From Candidatus Latescibacterota bacterium (GTDB taxonomy: Bacteria > Latescibacterota > UBA2968 > UBA8231): a stretch of DNA of 64,000 bases. The DNA is taken from contig JAJEIO010000025.1 in the NCBI GenBank assembly GCA_022827835.1, forward strand, positions 1 to 64,000, written 5' to 3'. Both the position numbers and the translations under genes were made by a program. Of this stretch, positions 1 to 8,804 are shown in pieces. The notes under the pieces were generated by a model. That model worked only from the letters and a program-made list of their open reading frames with translations, had not been told where the DNA came from and ran no database searches. Numbering within the stretch: the first letter of the stretch is position 1; each line of letters opens with the position of its first letter.

Positions 1-830
1 AGCGTCGTGTTTCGGTCGATGATCCGATCGTAGCTATCGAGCGCGCGGATGAATTTGTAGAATTCCGGGTCCTTCTTATATGCTTGACCGAGGATGGCCA
101 TGGCCTCGGCCTCGGCTTCGCCGAGAATGGTCGTCGCCTCGGCGTGGGCGTCGGCGATCAGCTTCTCGTGTTCGTTGATGGCGAGGGCCTCAATGCGCAG
201 GGCCCGCTCTTCGCCCTCACTGCGGTAGCGGGCAGCGATGCGCGCTCGCTCGGCGATCATGCGCTGGATGACGCTGGGCCGGTTTTCCACCGGCAGAGTG
301 TATTCGACAATCCCGGCCTCGACTACCTCGATTCCGTAGCTTTCCTTGGCAATCGGCGCGATTCTGCCGAGAATCTCCTGGGACGCCTCGTTCAAGTCTT
401 CGTGTTCCAGACCTAGGCCGATGAAGGCGTCGAGGGACTTGTTGCTGATGATGATCCCGCTACTCGAAAGGTAGAGATCCTGCAAGCGCTCGACCGCGTT
501 CTGACCGGTGCGGATCGCCTCGACGAAGAGAATCGGGTCCACGGTGCGCCAGAGCAGGTACCCATCGACGAGGATGCTCTTCTGATCTTCGGTGATCAGC
601 TCATGGGGGATGTTGCTCAGCGTGTGAAGGCGTCGATCGACTTTGTAAATTTTTGAGATAGGGCGGGGCCACTTCACGTGGAATCCGGGCTGCCGCACGG
701 GCGGCGAGATTTTGCCGAAGTGGGTCAGCACACCCTGTTGAGTCTCATTGATGATGTAAAAGCTGTCGTAGATGATCGCGCCGATGATCACGGCGATCGT
801 TACGCCGATTGTTTTTCCCTTCAACTTCAT
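1..830 (-). CDS. hflC: HflC-like SPFH protein (3' end cut by window edge)
   Basis: HflC forms, with HflK, a membrane SPFH complex that restrains the FtsH protease. The frame starts at the ATG at 830, 11 bases after the stop of the HflK-containing gene, with an AAAGG site just upstream. The N-terminus is a single membrane segment (about residues 6-22), then the SPFH domain begins with NETQQGVLTHFGK. Further on are DGYLLWRTVDP, NRPSVIQRMIAERARIAARY and an Ala/Glu-rich helix (AEATTILGEAEAEAMAILG), all typical of HflC. About 276 residues are visible and the C-terminus runs off the window. HflK followed by HflC is the usual order; the oddity is the permease fused to the HflK partner. The family call is firm; any specific tie to metal export is inferred from the neighbours. 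Confidence 0.9.
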   Translation of the reverse strand, partial: MKLKGKTIGVTIAVIIGAIIYDSFYIINETQQGVLTHFGKISPPVRQPGFHVKWPRPISKIYKVDRRLHTLSNIPHELITEDQKSILVDGYLLWRTVDPILFVEAIRTGQNAVERLQDLYLSSSGIIISNKSLDAFIGLGLEHEDLNEASQEILGRIAPIAKESYGIEVVEAGIVEYTLPVENRPSVIQRMIAERARIAARYRSEGEERALRIEALAINEHEKLIADAHAEATTILGEAEAEAMAILGQAYKKDPEFYKFIRALDSYDRIIDRNTT

Positions 831-841
831 TGCCTTTTCCC

Positions 842-3118
842 CTAGTGATGGGCCCCTTTGCCCGCTGCGGAGCCGTTCCTCTTCCACAGCGCGACCTTAT
901 CGAGGCTCTCCTTGTTGGGCACGATGACCTTGGCATTGCCGGACAACGCAGTCTCCAGCTTTTCACGCCACAACATGTTCTGTAGAACATCGGGTGCGCT
1001 CCGCACGGCATCGGACACCAGCGAAATCGCCTTGGCTTCCGCGGCGGATGTCGTCACTTTGCGATAGGCCTCGCCGTCTGCTTGCTCCACTTCCCAGGCG
1101 GCATTGCCGTGCGCTTGGGGAGTCAGTGATACCAAGAAACGCTGCGCATTGACGATGATCCGCTCCCGGTCTTCCTGGGCGCTCGATACGTCTCGGAATG
1201 CACTCATGGTTTCCGCTACAGGATTGATGGCCAACAGGTTTATCTTGACCAGATCGACGGTCTTGAGCACTTGGTTCGACAGGTGGACGTCGGGCGCAAA
1301 GGACTCGGTGATGTGCTGTTCTATGGTTACGCGATGGACGTTGAGCAGTTTCTCCAGGTCCCGGGCGGATACGAAGGAACGGATATGGGCTTGGACGACG
1401 TCCGAGATGATCTCTTCTGGATTCGTCGTCCGGTAATGATAGTTGTACGGATCCTTGACTCGATATTGCACATTGACGGTCAAGCTAATGAGATTGAGGT
1501 CGCCAGACACGTAATCCTGGGGCGTGTCGCACAGGATGGACTTCACTTCCCGCACTGGCCACTTGTCAACTTGGACCAAGGGCCGGGGGGCGAGGTAGTG
1601 CAGCCCCGGCGGCAGGTCGCGCCAGTACACCTCGCCGAACAGGCGGCCGTAACCGACGTAGCCGGGAGGTACGGTCGTGAAGCCGCTGCCGAGGAAGAGG
1701 ACGAGGGCCAAAGCCCAGAGCATCAGGCCCATTGGCGCGGTGGGGGAGATGATGCCTCGGACGGAGAAGGAACGCCCGCGAGTTAGGCTTCCCCATGTCT
1801 GCCGCCAGCTCTTGGACAGGGGGCGGAGATTGAGCAGCAAATCCTCCCAGCCGCTTTTCAAGGCACCGGCCCGGAAGCGCCAGATGATCAGGGCGATGAG
1901 GAGGAAAGCGCCGCCCCATTGAACGAACTGGATGGCCGGCGAGTCTGAGGCGGAGAGATTTACCGAGATCGTCAGGCCGAAGGCCAAAAGTAAGGCGTCA
2001 ATCGCGATGCCGAGGAGGGCCGTAACCACGATGACCGAGGCAACGTAGATGGATGCGAAGCGAGCGCCGAACTGGCTGACAATGATTGCGATGGTGCCCG
2101 TGTTGGTGGCCGGCCCGGTCATGAGAAAAATCAGCGCCGCGCCAGGGCTGAACCCTCTGGCGACTAGGGCCGCGGCGATCGGGGTGCTCGCGGATGCGCA
2201 GATATAAAGGGGAATGCCGATCAGTATCATGACCGGATAGGACAACCAACGCGCATATTCGTTCGACATTAAGTCGCTCGGAATTGCCAAAAAGAGCACG
2301 CCTCCCAGCGCGACTCCTACCAGCAGCGCAAAGAGAATGTCGTCGGCTATCTCGACGAAACCGTAGCGAAAGATGTGCTTGACAATCCGCTTAAAGTCTA
2401 GCTCCTGATTCGCTGGTGCGTCGCCTGAAGGAGCTTTTCCGGCCTTTTCCGCTAACAGCGCTTCTTCGCGATAAAAGTCCGGTTTTACCCATGAGCCGAA
2501 TCTCCAGCGGCCGGCCGCGGTGGCGACTCGCTTCAACCACTCGATGGCGAGGACCTTCAGTTGCGAGGGGCTGACGTAGCAGTCGTCAGCGTCGGATATG
2601 AGCGGCTCGTGCCCATGATCGTGGTCGTGATCGTGATCGTGGTCGTGATCGTGGTCGTGTCCGTGGTCGTGATCATGATCGTGATCGTGGTCTTTTCTTA
2701 TGAGACCGATGCAGAAGATGCCGGCGACGACCGCGGTGATGAAGCTGATTATGGGTCGGACAATGGCAACGATGGGTCCGAAAAAGGCGTTGGTGACCAA
2801 AATCGAGTCCGCACCCGTCTCTGGCGCAGTTATAAGGAAGGACATGCAGGACGAACGAGACGCCCCCTTATTGCGCATCTCGGCGACCACAGGCACGACC
2901 GAACAACTGCACAGCGGCACAGGTACGCCGATGGCCGAACTCATGGTTACGGATTTCAGGCTATCGTCGCGGAGCCAGCGGAGTATGGCCTGACGGGAGA
3001 TGAATACGTGGATCAGGCCGGAGAGGAACAGCCCCAGCAACAGCATGGGGGCCAGCAGCAGGAAGGAGGACCAGAGGAAGTCAAAAAAACCGGTCAGGAT
3101 TCCAATAAAATCGGCCAC
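842..3118 (-). CDS. Fusion: YraQ/SO_0444-type metal permease + HflK SPFH domain
   Basis: This 758-residue protein joins two normally separate families. Residues 1-~420 are a DUF318/YraQ permease, a family that includes SO_0444 Cu/Zn efflux transporters: membrane helices, the motif VPLCSCSVVP (67-76), a second half with CASASTPIAAALV (308-320) and MTGPATNTGT (333-342), and a His-Asp cytoplasmic loop at 143-170 that could bind metal. From about 463 a new membrane helix leads into an HflK-type SPFH domain (VPPGYVGYGRLFG, LPPGLHYLAPRP, VDLVKINLLAINP) to the C-terminus. The frame is continuous, so this is not two genes read together. The start is GTG at 3118 with an AGGAGG site at 3126-3131. hflC follows after 11 bases, so the HflK half probably pairs with that HflC. 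The metal is inferred as Zn or Cu from family and neighbours. Confidence 0.88.
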   Translation of the reverse strand: MADFIGILTGFFDFLWSSFLLLAPMLLLGLFLSGLIHVFISRQAILRWLRDDSLKSVTMSSAIGVPVPLCSCSVVPVVAEMRNKGASRSSCMSFLITAPETGADSILVTNAFFGPIVAIVRPIISFITAVVAGIFCIGLIRKDHDHDHDHDHGHDHDHDHDHDHDHDHGHEPLISDADDCYVSPSQLKVLAIEWLKRVATAAGRWRFGSWVKPDFYREEALLAEKAGKAPSGDAPANQELDFKRIVKHIFRYGFVEIADDILFALLVGVALGGVLFLAIPSDLMSNEYARWLSYPVMILIGIPLYICASASTPIAAALVARGFSPGAALIFLMTGPATNTGTIAIIVSQFGARFASIYVASVIVVTALLGIAIDALLLAFGLTISVNLSASDSPAIQFVQWGGAFLLIALIIWRFRAGALKSGWEDLLLNLRPLSKSWRQTWGSLTRGRSFSVRGIISPTAPMGLMLWALALVLFLGSGFTTVPPGYVGYGRLFGEVYWRDLPPGLHYLAPRPLVQVDKWPVREVKSILCDTPQDYVSGDLNLISLTVNVQYRVKDPYNYHYRTTNPEEIISDVVQAHIRSFVSARDLEKLLNVHRVTIEQHITESFAPDVHLSNQVLKTVDLVKINLLAINPVAETMSAFRDVSSAQEDRERIIVNAQRFLVSLTPQAHGNAAWEVEQADGEAYRKVTTSAAEAKAISLVSDAVRSAPDVLQNMLWREKLETALSGNAKVIVPNKESLDKVALWKRNGSAAGKGAHH
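2609..2692 (-). repeat. In-frame His-Asp codon repeat (microsatellite) in permease loop
   Basis: About fourteen near-exact 6-bp units coding His-Asp (twice His-Gly) form residues 143-170 of the permease-HflK fusion. On the plus strand it reads as gatcgt/ggtcgt units. A hexameric repeat can change length without shifting the frame, so the number of metal-binding histidines could vary between strains. Confidence 0.85.
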
Positions 3119-3376
3119 TCAACAGCCTCCTGTGCGTTGAGATGATGCGGCGGGTTCAGAGCTTAGGCCGACAATCATAATGAAAGGTTACAAACAGGTC
3201 AAGAAGAGCCGCAAGACTGCGATCAGGCCTAGTACGCCTATCGCCAGCGCTTGAAAAAGGGCCGGAATCGCCAAGTGAAAAGGGCGATAGGGAGAAAAAG
3301 CACCTCCCATTGCAGGACAGAAATCGTATGTATATCGTAAGGACGCCTACGACATTTTACAGGGAAGGAAAAGCGC

Positions 3377-4417
3377 ATGCACGTGCACGTAGAAGAATCA
3401 AATGAAAAAAAGAGGCTCCGGGAAGCTACGGCTATCATTACGGTAGGTGGCGTCACAAACGGCATACTGGGAACCGCAAAGGTCGTCCTCGGCAGCTTTA
3501 CCGGGTACCTGCCATTGACTGCTTCGGGAGTCCACTCGCTGTCGGACATTGTATCCGATCTCATCGCTTGGGTCGCCGTACTGATGGGAGCGCAGTCTGC
3601 CAGACAGGGGGAGAGTTCAAGATTCCACTACGGCCGCCGCCGCATCGAAACACTCTTGGCGCTTTTTGCAGCGTTTCTTATCGCGTTTGTGAGCGTGGAG
3701 CTGATCTTGGATGCTTTTGGCTATCACGAGCACGGGCATGGAGCGTCCACAACTAGCGTGGAAGAAGCGGAAACTCATGGTGTAGAAGACCACGACGACG
3801 ATCACAGTCAGGAGCACGAGGATGATGAAGAGGGCTTAGGCCATTTTTTCTTTCTCATCAGTGGGGCAATCCTCGTTTCAGTGATTGCTAAGGAAATACT
3901 TTTCCACGCAACTCGGCGCAGGGGCATACGCCTGAACAGCCCCATGCTGATCGCGAAAGCTTGGCATCATCGGGCCGATGCCATCAGTGCCTTGGCCGTC
4001 CTCGTGAGCCTGTGCATTTCATCCTTTTTCCCTCATCTTGAGCTGGTTGATCAGATCACCACGGTCGTGATTGCGAGCCTGATTCTGCACAGTGCTTGGG
4101 AGGTTGGCAGCAAAGCGGTCAAAGAGCTGATCGATTTCGCGCCCTCCTTGGAGACGATAGCCTTGGTCGAAGAGATGGCAGACAGCGTACAAGGCGTGAC
4201 GTTTACGCACAATATTCGCATCCGCTCCATGGGAGGTGCTCTATATGTTGAATTAACCGCGGAAACCGACCCGGATATGACGGTAACAGAGGGCTATGCC
4301 GTCATTAAACAGATCCGCGAGCAGATCATGGATCGAGTGCCCAATGTGATTGATGTTACGACGTTGCTGACGCCGAAAGGCGAGTACCTGCGGCAGTTTT
4401 TGGGGTTGGAGACGTAA
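3377..4417 (+). CDS. Cation diffusion facilitator (CDF) metal exporter
   Basis: CDF proteins export Zn2+ and similar cations from the cytoplasm in exchange for protons. The 346-residue protein has the family's paired metal-site motifs HSLSD (about residue 56, TM2) and HHRAD (about 199, TM5), six predicted membrane segments and a C-terminal cytoplasmic domain ending in DVTTLLTPKGEYL. A His/Asp/Glu-rich loop at about 117-155 (YHEHGHG, DHDDDHSQEHEDD) is a probable metal sensor or chaperone loop. The ATG at 3377 is preceded by AGGGAAGGA. It is divergent from the permease-HflK gene and converges on czcA, with only 10 bases between the stops. Zinc is the most likely substrate; Cd, Co and Fe are also known for the family. 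Confidence 0.92.
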   Translation: MHVHVEESNEKKRLREATAIITVGGVTNGILGTAKVVLGSFTGYLPLTASGVHSLSDIVSDLIAWVAVLMGAQSARQGESSRFHYGRRRIETLLALFAAFLIAFVSVELILDAFGYHEHGHGASTTSVEEAETHGVEDHDDDHSQEHEDDEEGLGHFFFLISGAILVSVIAKEILFHATRRRGIRLNSPMLIAKAWHHRADAISALAVLVSLCISSFFPHLELVDQITTVVIASLILHSAWEVGSKAVKELIDFAPSLETIALVEEMADSVQGVTFTHNIRIRSMGGALYVELTAETDPDMTVTEGYAVIKQIREQIMDRVPNVIDVTTLLTPKGEYLRQFLGLET

Positions 4418-4427
4418 GCGGGAAGAG

Positions 4428-7400
4428 TTAGAAGGTTACTTCTTCTCGTCCTGTCACTAGCTCTTCTGCTTCTCCGCGATTCAGTTGCACGGCAAACCAC
4501 TTGTAGAGCGCCGGCAGCACCAGCAAAGTCAATACGGTGGAACTGACTAGACCGCCGACGACTACCGTAGCTAGCGGTCGCTGTACTTCGCTGCCGGTGC
4601 CGCTGGAAAACAACAGCGGAATCAGCCCAAGGGCCGTCGTCAGGGCCGTCATCAGCACCGGCCGCACCCGCAGACAGGCTCCTTGGATGGACGCTTCATC
4701 CAAGTCCACGCCCTCGCGGACGAGCTGGTTGAAGTAAGTCACCAGTACCATGCTATTTTCCAGGGCAATGCCGAACAGGGCGATGAAGCCGACCGAGGAC
4801 GGCACGGACAGGTTTTGTCCGGTCAGCCACAAAGCTACCACGCCGCCCACTAGTGCCAGCGGGATATTGAGCAAGATCAGGGTCGCATTTTTGAGCGAAT
4901 TGAAGCTGGAAAACAGCAGTAAGAAGAGCACGAAGAGGGTAATGGGCACGACAATGGCCAGCCGCTTGTTGGCTTCTTGCTGCAGGCGGAATTGGCCGCC
5001 CCAGGTCACCAGATAGCCCGGCGGCAGGTCCACTTGGTCGGCGATGGCCTGTTGTGCGTCTGCGACAAAGGAGCCAATGTCTCGATCGGTGACGTTGCAT
5101 TGCACTGTGATGAAGCGCTGGCTCTTTTCGCGGGTGATTTGGCGCGGCCCGACCACTTCTTCGATCTGAGCTAGCTGAACGAGAGGGAGTTGGACGCCCT
5201 GGGGGGATTGGATCAGGATTTGGGCAATGTCCTCGGCACTGCTGCGGAATTGCGGGGAAAAGCGCACCACAATGTCGAAACGGCGCGTTCCTTCGAATAC
5301 TTGTCCTACTGTCTCGCCGCCCACAGCCGCCTGCACCACCTTTTGCACATCGGCCACGTTGACGCCGTACCGGGCAATGGTCTGCCGGTCCACCCGGATG
5401 AGTAGCTGGGGCGTGCCGCTGATTTGGTCCACTTGGACATCGGCGGCTCCAGTAACTGAGTTGACCACTTGGGCGATCTCGTCGGCCTTTTGTTTTAACA
5501 CGTCTAGATCGTCCCCAAAGAGCTTGACCGCCAGTTCAGCTCGCACCCCTTCGAGCAATTCATCCACGGTCATGGCAATGGGTTGAGTGAAGTTGGTCAG
5601 CACACCGGGAACTTCCCCCAATTCGGTGCGAATGATCTCGCGCAGCTCTTCTTGGTCGCGGGCCTCGCGCCACTGATCCTTGGGTTTGAGCAGGAGAAAC
5701 ATCTCGGCGCTGTTGATGGGGTCGGTATGAGCGCCAACTTCGCCGCGACCAATGCGCGAAACCGCGCCGGTAACTTCGGGGATCTGCAATAGGCGGCGCT
5801 CAACTAGCATGGTGATGCGGGTGCTTTCCTTGAGCGAGATGGATGGAGCCATGGTCAGCCGCAGGACCATGGTGCCCTCCTGTAAGGCCGGGGTAAACTC
5901 CGACCCAAGGCGCGGAAAAATCAACACTCCGATGAGCAGGAGGCTGCCCGCTGAGCCGAGTGCCCAGAAGCGGTGGGAGACGAAGCGAGTGACAATGGGG
6001 CGATAAGCAGCCACTAAGCGGCGCATCATCCAGCCTTCGCTGGCTTGGGTGCCTGAGTCCGTGGATTTTGGTGCTCGCAGCAGCAGGTTCGACAACACCG
6101 GGGCCAGAAACAGGGCAAAAATCAATGAGCCTAACATGGCCATAGCCACGGTGTAGGCGAGGGGGCGGAACGTCTTGCCCTCTACCCCTTGCAAGGTGAA
6201 CAAGGGCAGGAAGACGAGAATGATGATGATGATGGCGAAGACGATAGGGCGGCCCACTTCCACGCAGGCGCGGGCTACGACTTGGATGCGTCCCTCGTTC
6301 GGTTCGGCCTGTCGCAGAATGCGGTCCACGTTTTCAACCACGACAATGGTGCCATCGACCATCATGCCGATGGCGATGGCTAGGCCACCGAGGGACATGA
6401 GATTGGCCGAGAGGCCGAAGTAGTACATGCCGAGGGTAGCGAACAACACCGAAAAGGGGATGGACAGGGCCACCACTAGGCTGGGCCGGACGCTGCCCAT
6501 GAAGAGGACCAACACGAGGGTGACTAGGACAATGCCCTGAATCAAGGCATTGGTGACCGTGGCCACGCAGGCCGCCACCAGAGTCTTTTGCTCGTAGTAA
6601 GGCACTAAGCGCACCCCGGCGGGCAAAATGCGATTGATCTCTTCCATCTTGGCTTCGACCTGCTCGATCACGGTCGAGGAATTGGTGCCGAAGAGCTTTA
6701 TCACCATGCCGGCCACTACTTCTTCCACGCCGTTGCGGGTCTGCACGCCGCGCCGGATGGCCCCGCCAATGCCCACCTCTGCTACTTGGTTGAGAAAAAT
6801 GGGCGTTCCATCGGCTGCTTTGATGACGATGTTTTCAATGTCCTCGACCGTAGAGGCCAGACCCACCGAGCGCACGACGTATTCCTCGGCGTCCTTTTCA
6901 ATAAACTGCGCGCCGACATTGAGATTGTTGGCTTCGATTTGTTCGATGACATTGTGTACCGTCACTCCGTAGCGCAGCAAGGCGTGGGGATCAACTACGA
7001 CGTGGAATTGTTTTTCATAGCCGCCGATGCCCAAAATCTCGGTGACGCCGGGCACGGTTTGCAGGTGGAACTTGACCAGCCAATCCTGGATCGTGCGCAA
7101 CTCTTCGAGCGAGTGCTCGCCGGTCGCGTCTTCGAGATAGTAGAACAGGACCAAGCCCATGCCGGTCGAAATCGGCCCCAGTTCGGGTTCGCCAAAGCCT
7201 TCCGGGATCTGTTCCCGCGCCTCCTGGAGTCGTTCGTTGACCAACTGGCGGGCGAAGTAGATATCTATTCCGTCTGCAAAGTAGATGTTGACAACTGAGA
7301 GACCGAAATTGGACACGGAGCGGATGTTCTCGATGCTCGGCAGGCCGTTCATCACCGTCTCGATGGGATAGGTGACGTAGGTTTCAATTTCTTCGGGAGC

Positions 7401-7568
7401 TAGGCCCTCGGTGACGGTGAAGACCTGGACCAGATTGGGCGAGACATCGGGAAAGGCATCGACAGGCAACTGCCGATAGCTGTAGTAACCGCTCACCACG
7501 ACCACTGCTCCCAAAACCAGCATGAGCAACCGGTTGTTCAACGCTAGCTGAATAATGCGGTCTATCAT
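4428..7568 (-). CDS. czcA: CzcA/CusA-type heavy-metal RND efflux pump
   Basis: Inner-membrane proton antiporter of a tripartite heavy-metal export system spanning the envelope. It has 1046 residues, the usual HME-RND length, with an N-terminal TM1 (LLMLVLGAVVVVSGYY) followed by LPVDAFPDVSPNLVQV, two large periplasmic porter regions and TM blocks. The TM4 region carries GMMVDGTIVVVEN, with the Asp and Glu of proton relay in this family. The C-terminus (FGIALENSMVLVTYFNQL, RVRPVLMTALTTALGLIPLL) is typical. The TM4 motif is not the CusA form (VDAAIVMIEN), so Zn/Co/Cd/Ni are likelier than Cu/Ag, but specificity is inferred. It is the last gene of an operon with czcB (21-base gap), czcC and a Na/Pi symporter. 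Confidence 0.95.
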   Translation of the reverse strand: MIDRIIQLALNNRLLMLVLGAVVVVSGYYSYRQLPVDAFPDVSPNLVQVFTVTEGLAPEEIETYVTYPIETVMNGLPSIENIRSVSNFGLSVVNIYFADGIDIYFARQLVNERLQEAREQIPEGFGEPELGPISTGMGLVLFYYLEDATGEHSLEELRTIQDWLVKFHLQTVPGVTEILGIGGYEKQFHVVVDPHALLRYGVTVHNVIEQIEANNLNVGAQFIEKDAEEYVVRSVGLASTVEDIENIVIKAADGTPIFLNQVAEVGIGGAIRRGVQTRNGVEEVVAGMVIKLFGTNSSTVIEQVEAKMEEINRILPAGVRLVPYYEQKTLVAACVATVTNALIQGIVLVTLVLVLFMGSVRPSLVVALSIPFSVLFATLGMYYFGLSANLMSLGGLAIAIGMMVDGTIVVVENVDRILRQAEPNEGRIQVVARACVEVGRPIVFAIIIIILVFLPLFTLQGVEGKTFRPLAYTVAMAMLGSLIFALFLAPVLSNLLLRAPKSTDSGTQASEGWMMRRLVAAYRPIVTRFVSHRFWALGSAGSLLLIGVLIFPRLGSEFTPALQEGTMVLRLTMAPSISLKESTRITMLVERRLLQIPEVTGAVSRIGRGEVGAHTDPINSAEMFLLLKPKDQWREARDQEELREIIRTELGEVPGVLTNFTQPIAMTVDELLEGVRAELAVKLFGDDLDVLKQKADEIAQVVNSVTGAADVQVDQISGTPQLLIRVDRQTIARYGVNVADVQKVVQAAVGGETVGQVFEGTRRFDIVVRFSPQFRSSAEDIAQILIQSPQGVQLPLVQLAQIEEVVGPRQITREKSQRFITVQCNVTDRDIGSFVADAQQAIADQVDLPPGYLVTWGGQFRLQQEANKRLAIVVPITLFVLFLLLFSSFNSLKNATLILLNIPLALVGGVVALWLTGQNLSVPSSVGFIALFGIALENSMVLVTYFNQLVREGVDLDEASIQGACLRVRPVLMTALTTALGLIPLLFSSGTGSEVQRPLATVVVGGLVSSTVLTLLVLPALYKWFAVQLNRGEAEELVTGREEVTF

Positions 7569-7589
7569 CAGGTCAATCCTCTCCGCTGA

Positions 7590-8804
7590 TTAATGGGCGT
7601 GGCCATCCCCGAAAGCGCCTTTGGCCAACTGAGCTTTTAAAATGAAGGCACCTTGGGAGACGTAAGGCTGTCCTACCTCCAGCCCGTCGAGGATTTCGGC
7701 ATGGGTGGGATTGGTGCGACCGACCTGGACGGGTTGGGGAACAAATCCCTCGTCAGTTTCGACAAAGACGACGGAGTGATCTTCCATCATCTGGATCGCC
7801 GATCGGGGCACTAAGAGTGGCACCTCGACGCCCTCTATATCAATCGTGGCCGTGACAAAGGACCCTGGCCGCCATTGGCCGTCCGGGTTGGAGAGCTCCA
7901 CGCGGATCGAAGCCGTCCGCAGCGCCTCGTTTATGATGGGACTGATATAGTCCACAGTCCCCGTCGTCTCTGGGCCGCCTTGGCTGGATTGGATGTGGAC
8001 GGGTTGGCCGACGCGGAGGAAGGGCAGGTCTTTCTGGTAAGCTGTCAACAAGACCCACACCGAGCGGAGGTCGGCGACGATGAAGGCTTCGGAATCGTCC
8101 TTGAGTACTTCGCCTTGGGTTATGTGTTGGTAGATGATAGTGCCGCTGAAGGGAGCCCTTATTTCGTAGTGGGTAAAGCGGTTGTCGTTGTCAAAGGACA
8201 GCTTTTCGAGGTCGGCGGCTGAAAAGCCCAGCGCGAGGAGCTTTTGTTCGGCTACCCGCAGTTCAATGCGCGCTTCGGCCAGCTTGGTTTTGGCCTCGAG
8301 AAAAACTCGTTCCGAAGAGATGGCTTGGTTCCACAGCGTTTCTTCTCGGTCAAAGGTTGCTTGGGCGAGTGCTAAGCGCTCTTGGGACACTAAATAGGCC
8401 GATTTCATTTCGGATAGCTCTTGGCTTTCCAGTACGGCCAGCACTTGATTCTGCTCCACTTGATCGCCGATATTGGCGTGGATCTGGCGAGCTACCCCCG
8501 GGACGCGCGGCACGATGTGGGCCAGCAAATTGGGATTGACTTGCACTTCGCCGGGCGTATTCACTTGAATTGCCAACTGGCCCGCCGCGGCTTGGGCGAC
8601 CTCGATGCCAAATTCGGCTCGTTCCGCCGTGCTCAGCCGCAGCCCTTCCTCCTCGTCGTGGTCTTCCTCCTCGTCGTCGTGATCCTCCTCAGCAGCCCAA
8701 ACCGGCTGGTTCCAGAAAGAAAAGGCCGCACTATCTCCTAGCGCGAAGAGAGCTATCAGCAGACCAATAATTCCCAAGCTCGTCGTGTAGATACGCATTC
8801 TCAT
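7590..8804 (-). CDS. czcB: CzcB/CusB-type periplasmic adaptor (membrane fusion protein)
   Basis: Periplasmic adaptor that links the CzcA pump to the CzcC channel. It has 404 residues: an N-terminal membrane anchor or signal (SLGIIGLLIALFALGDSAAF), then an acidic His-rich stretch at about 40-55 (EEDHDDEEEDHDEEEG) that may bind metal, then biotinyl-lipoyl, alpha-hairpin (SAYLVSQERLALAQATFD) and beta-barrel segments (IRAPFSGTIIYQHITQGEVL). The ATG at 8804 overlaps the czcC stop by four bases (ATGA), implying translational coupling; a second ATG lies two codons downstream (8798). Family assignment is firm. Confidence 0.93.
   Translation of the reverse strand: MRMRIYTTSLGIIGLLIALFALGDSAAFSFWNQPVWAAEEDHDDEEEDHDEEEGLRLSTAERAEFGIEVAQAAAGQLAIQVNTPGEVQVNPNLLAHIVPRVPGVARQIHANIGDQVEQNQVLAVLESQELSEMKSAYLVSQERLALAQATFDREETLWNQAISSERVFLEAKTKLAEARIELRVAEQKLLALGFSAADLEKLSFDNDNRFTHYEIRAPFSGTIIYQHITQGEVLKDDSEAFIVADLRSVWVLLTAYQKDLPFLRVGQPVHIQSSQGGPETTGTVDYISPIINEALRTASIRVELSNPDGQWRPGSFVTATIDIEGVEVPLLVPRSAIQMMEDHSVVFVETDEGFVPQPVQVGRTNPTHAEILDGLEVGQPYVSQGAFILKAQLAKGAFGDGHAH

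Noticed and set aside
2609..2692. Short tandem repeats as a CRISPR or origin iteron array
   Set aside because: Units are 6 bp, in frame, without spacers, and code a His-Asp loop.
2561..3145. Plus-strand frame opposite the permease, rich in Val-Ile repeats
   Set aside because: It is the reverse reading of the His-Asp hexamer repeat and permease codons, not an independent membrane protein.
3340..3362. TCGTA-N8-TACGA dyad upstream of the CDF gene as a metal-regulator site
   Set aside because: A 5-bp dyad is expected often by chance and no matching -35/-10 pair frames it.
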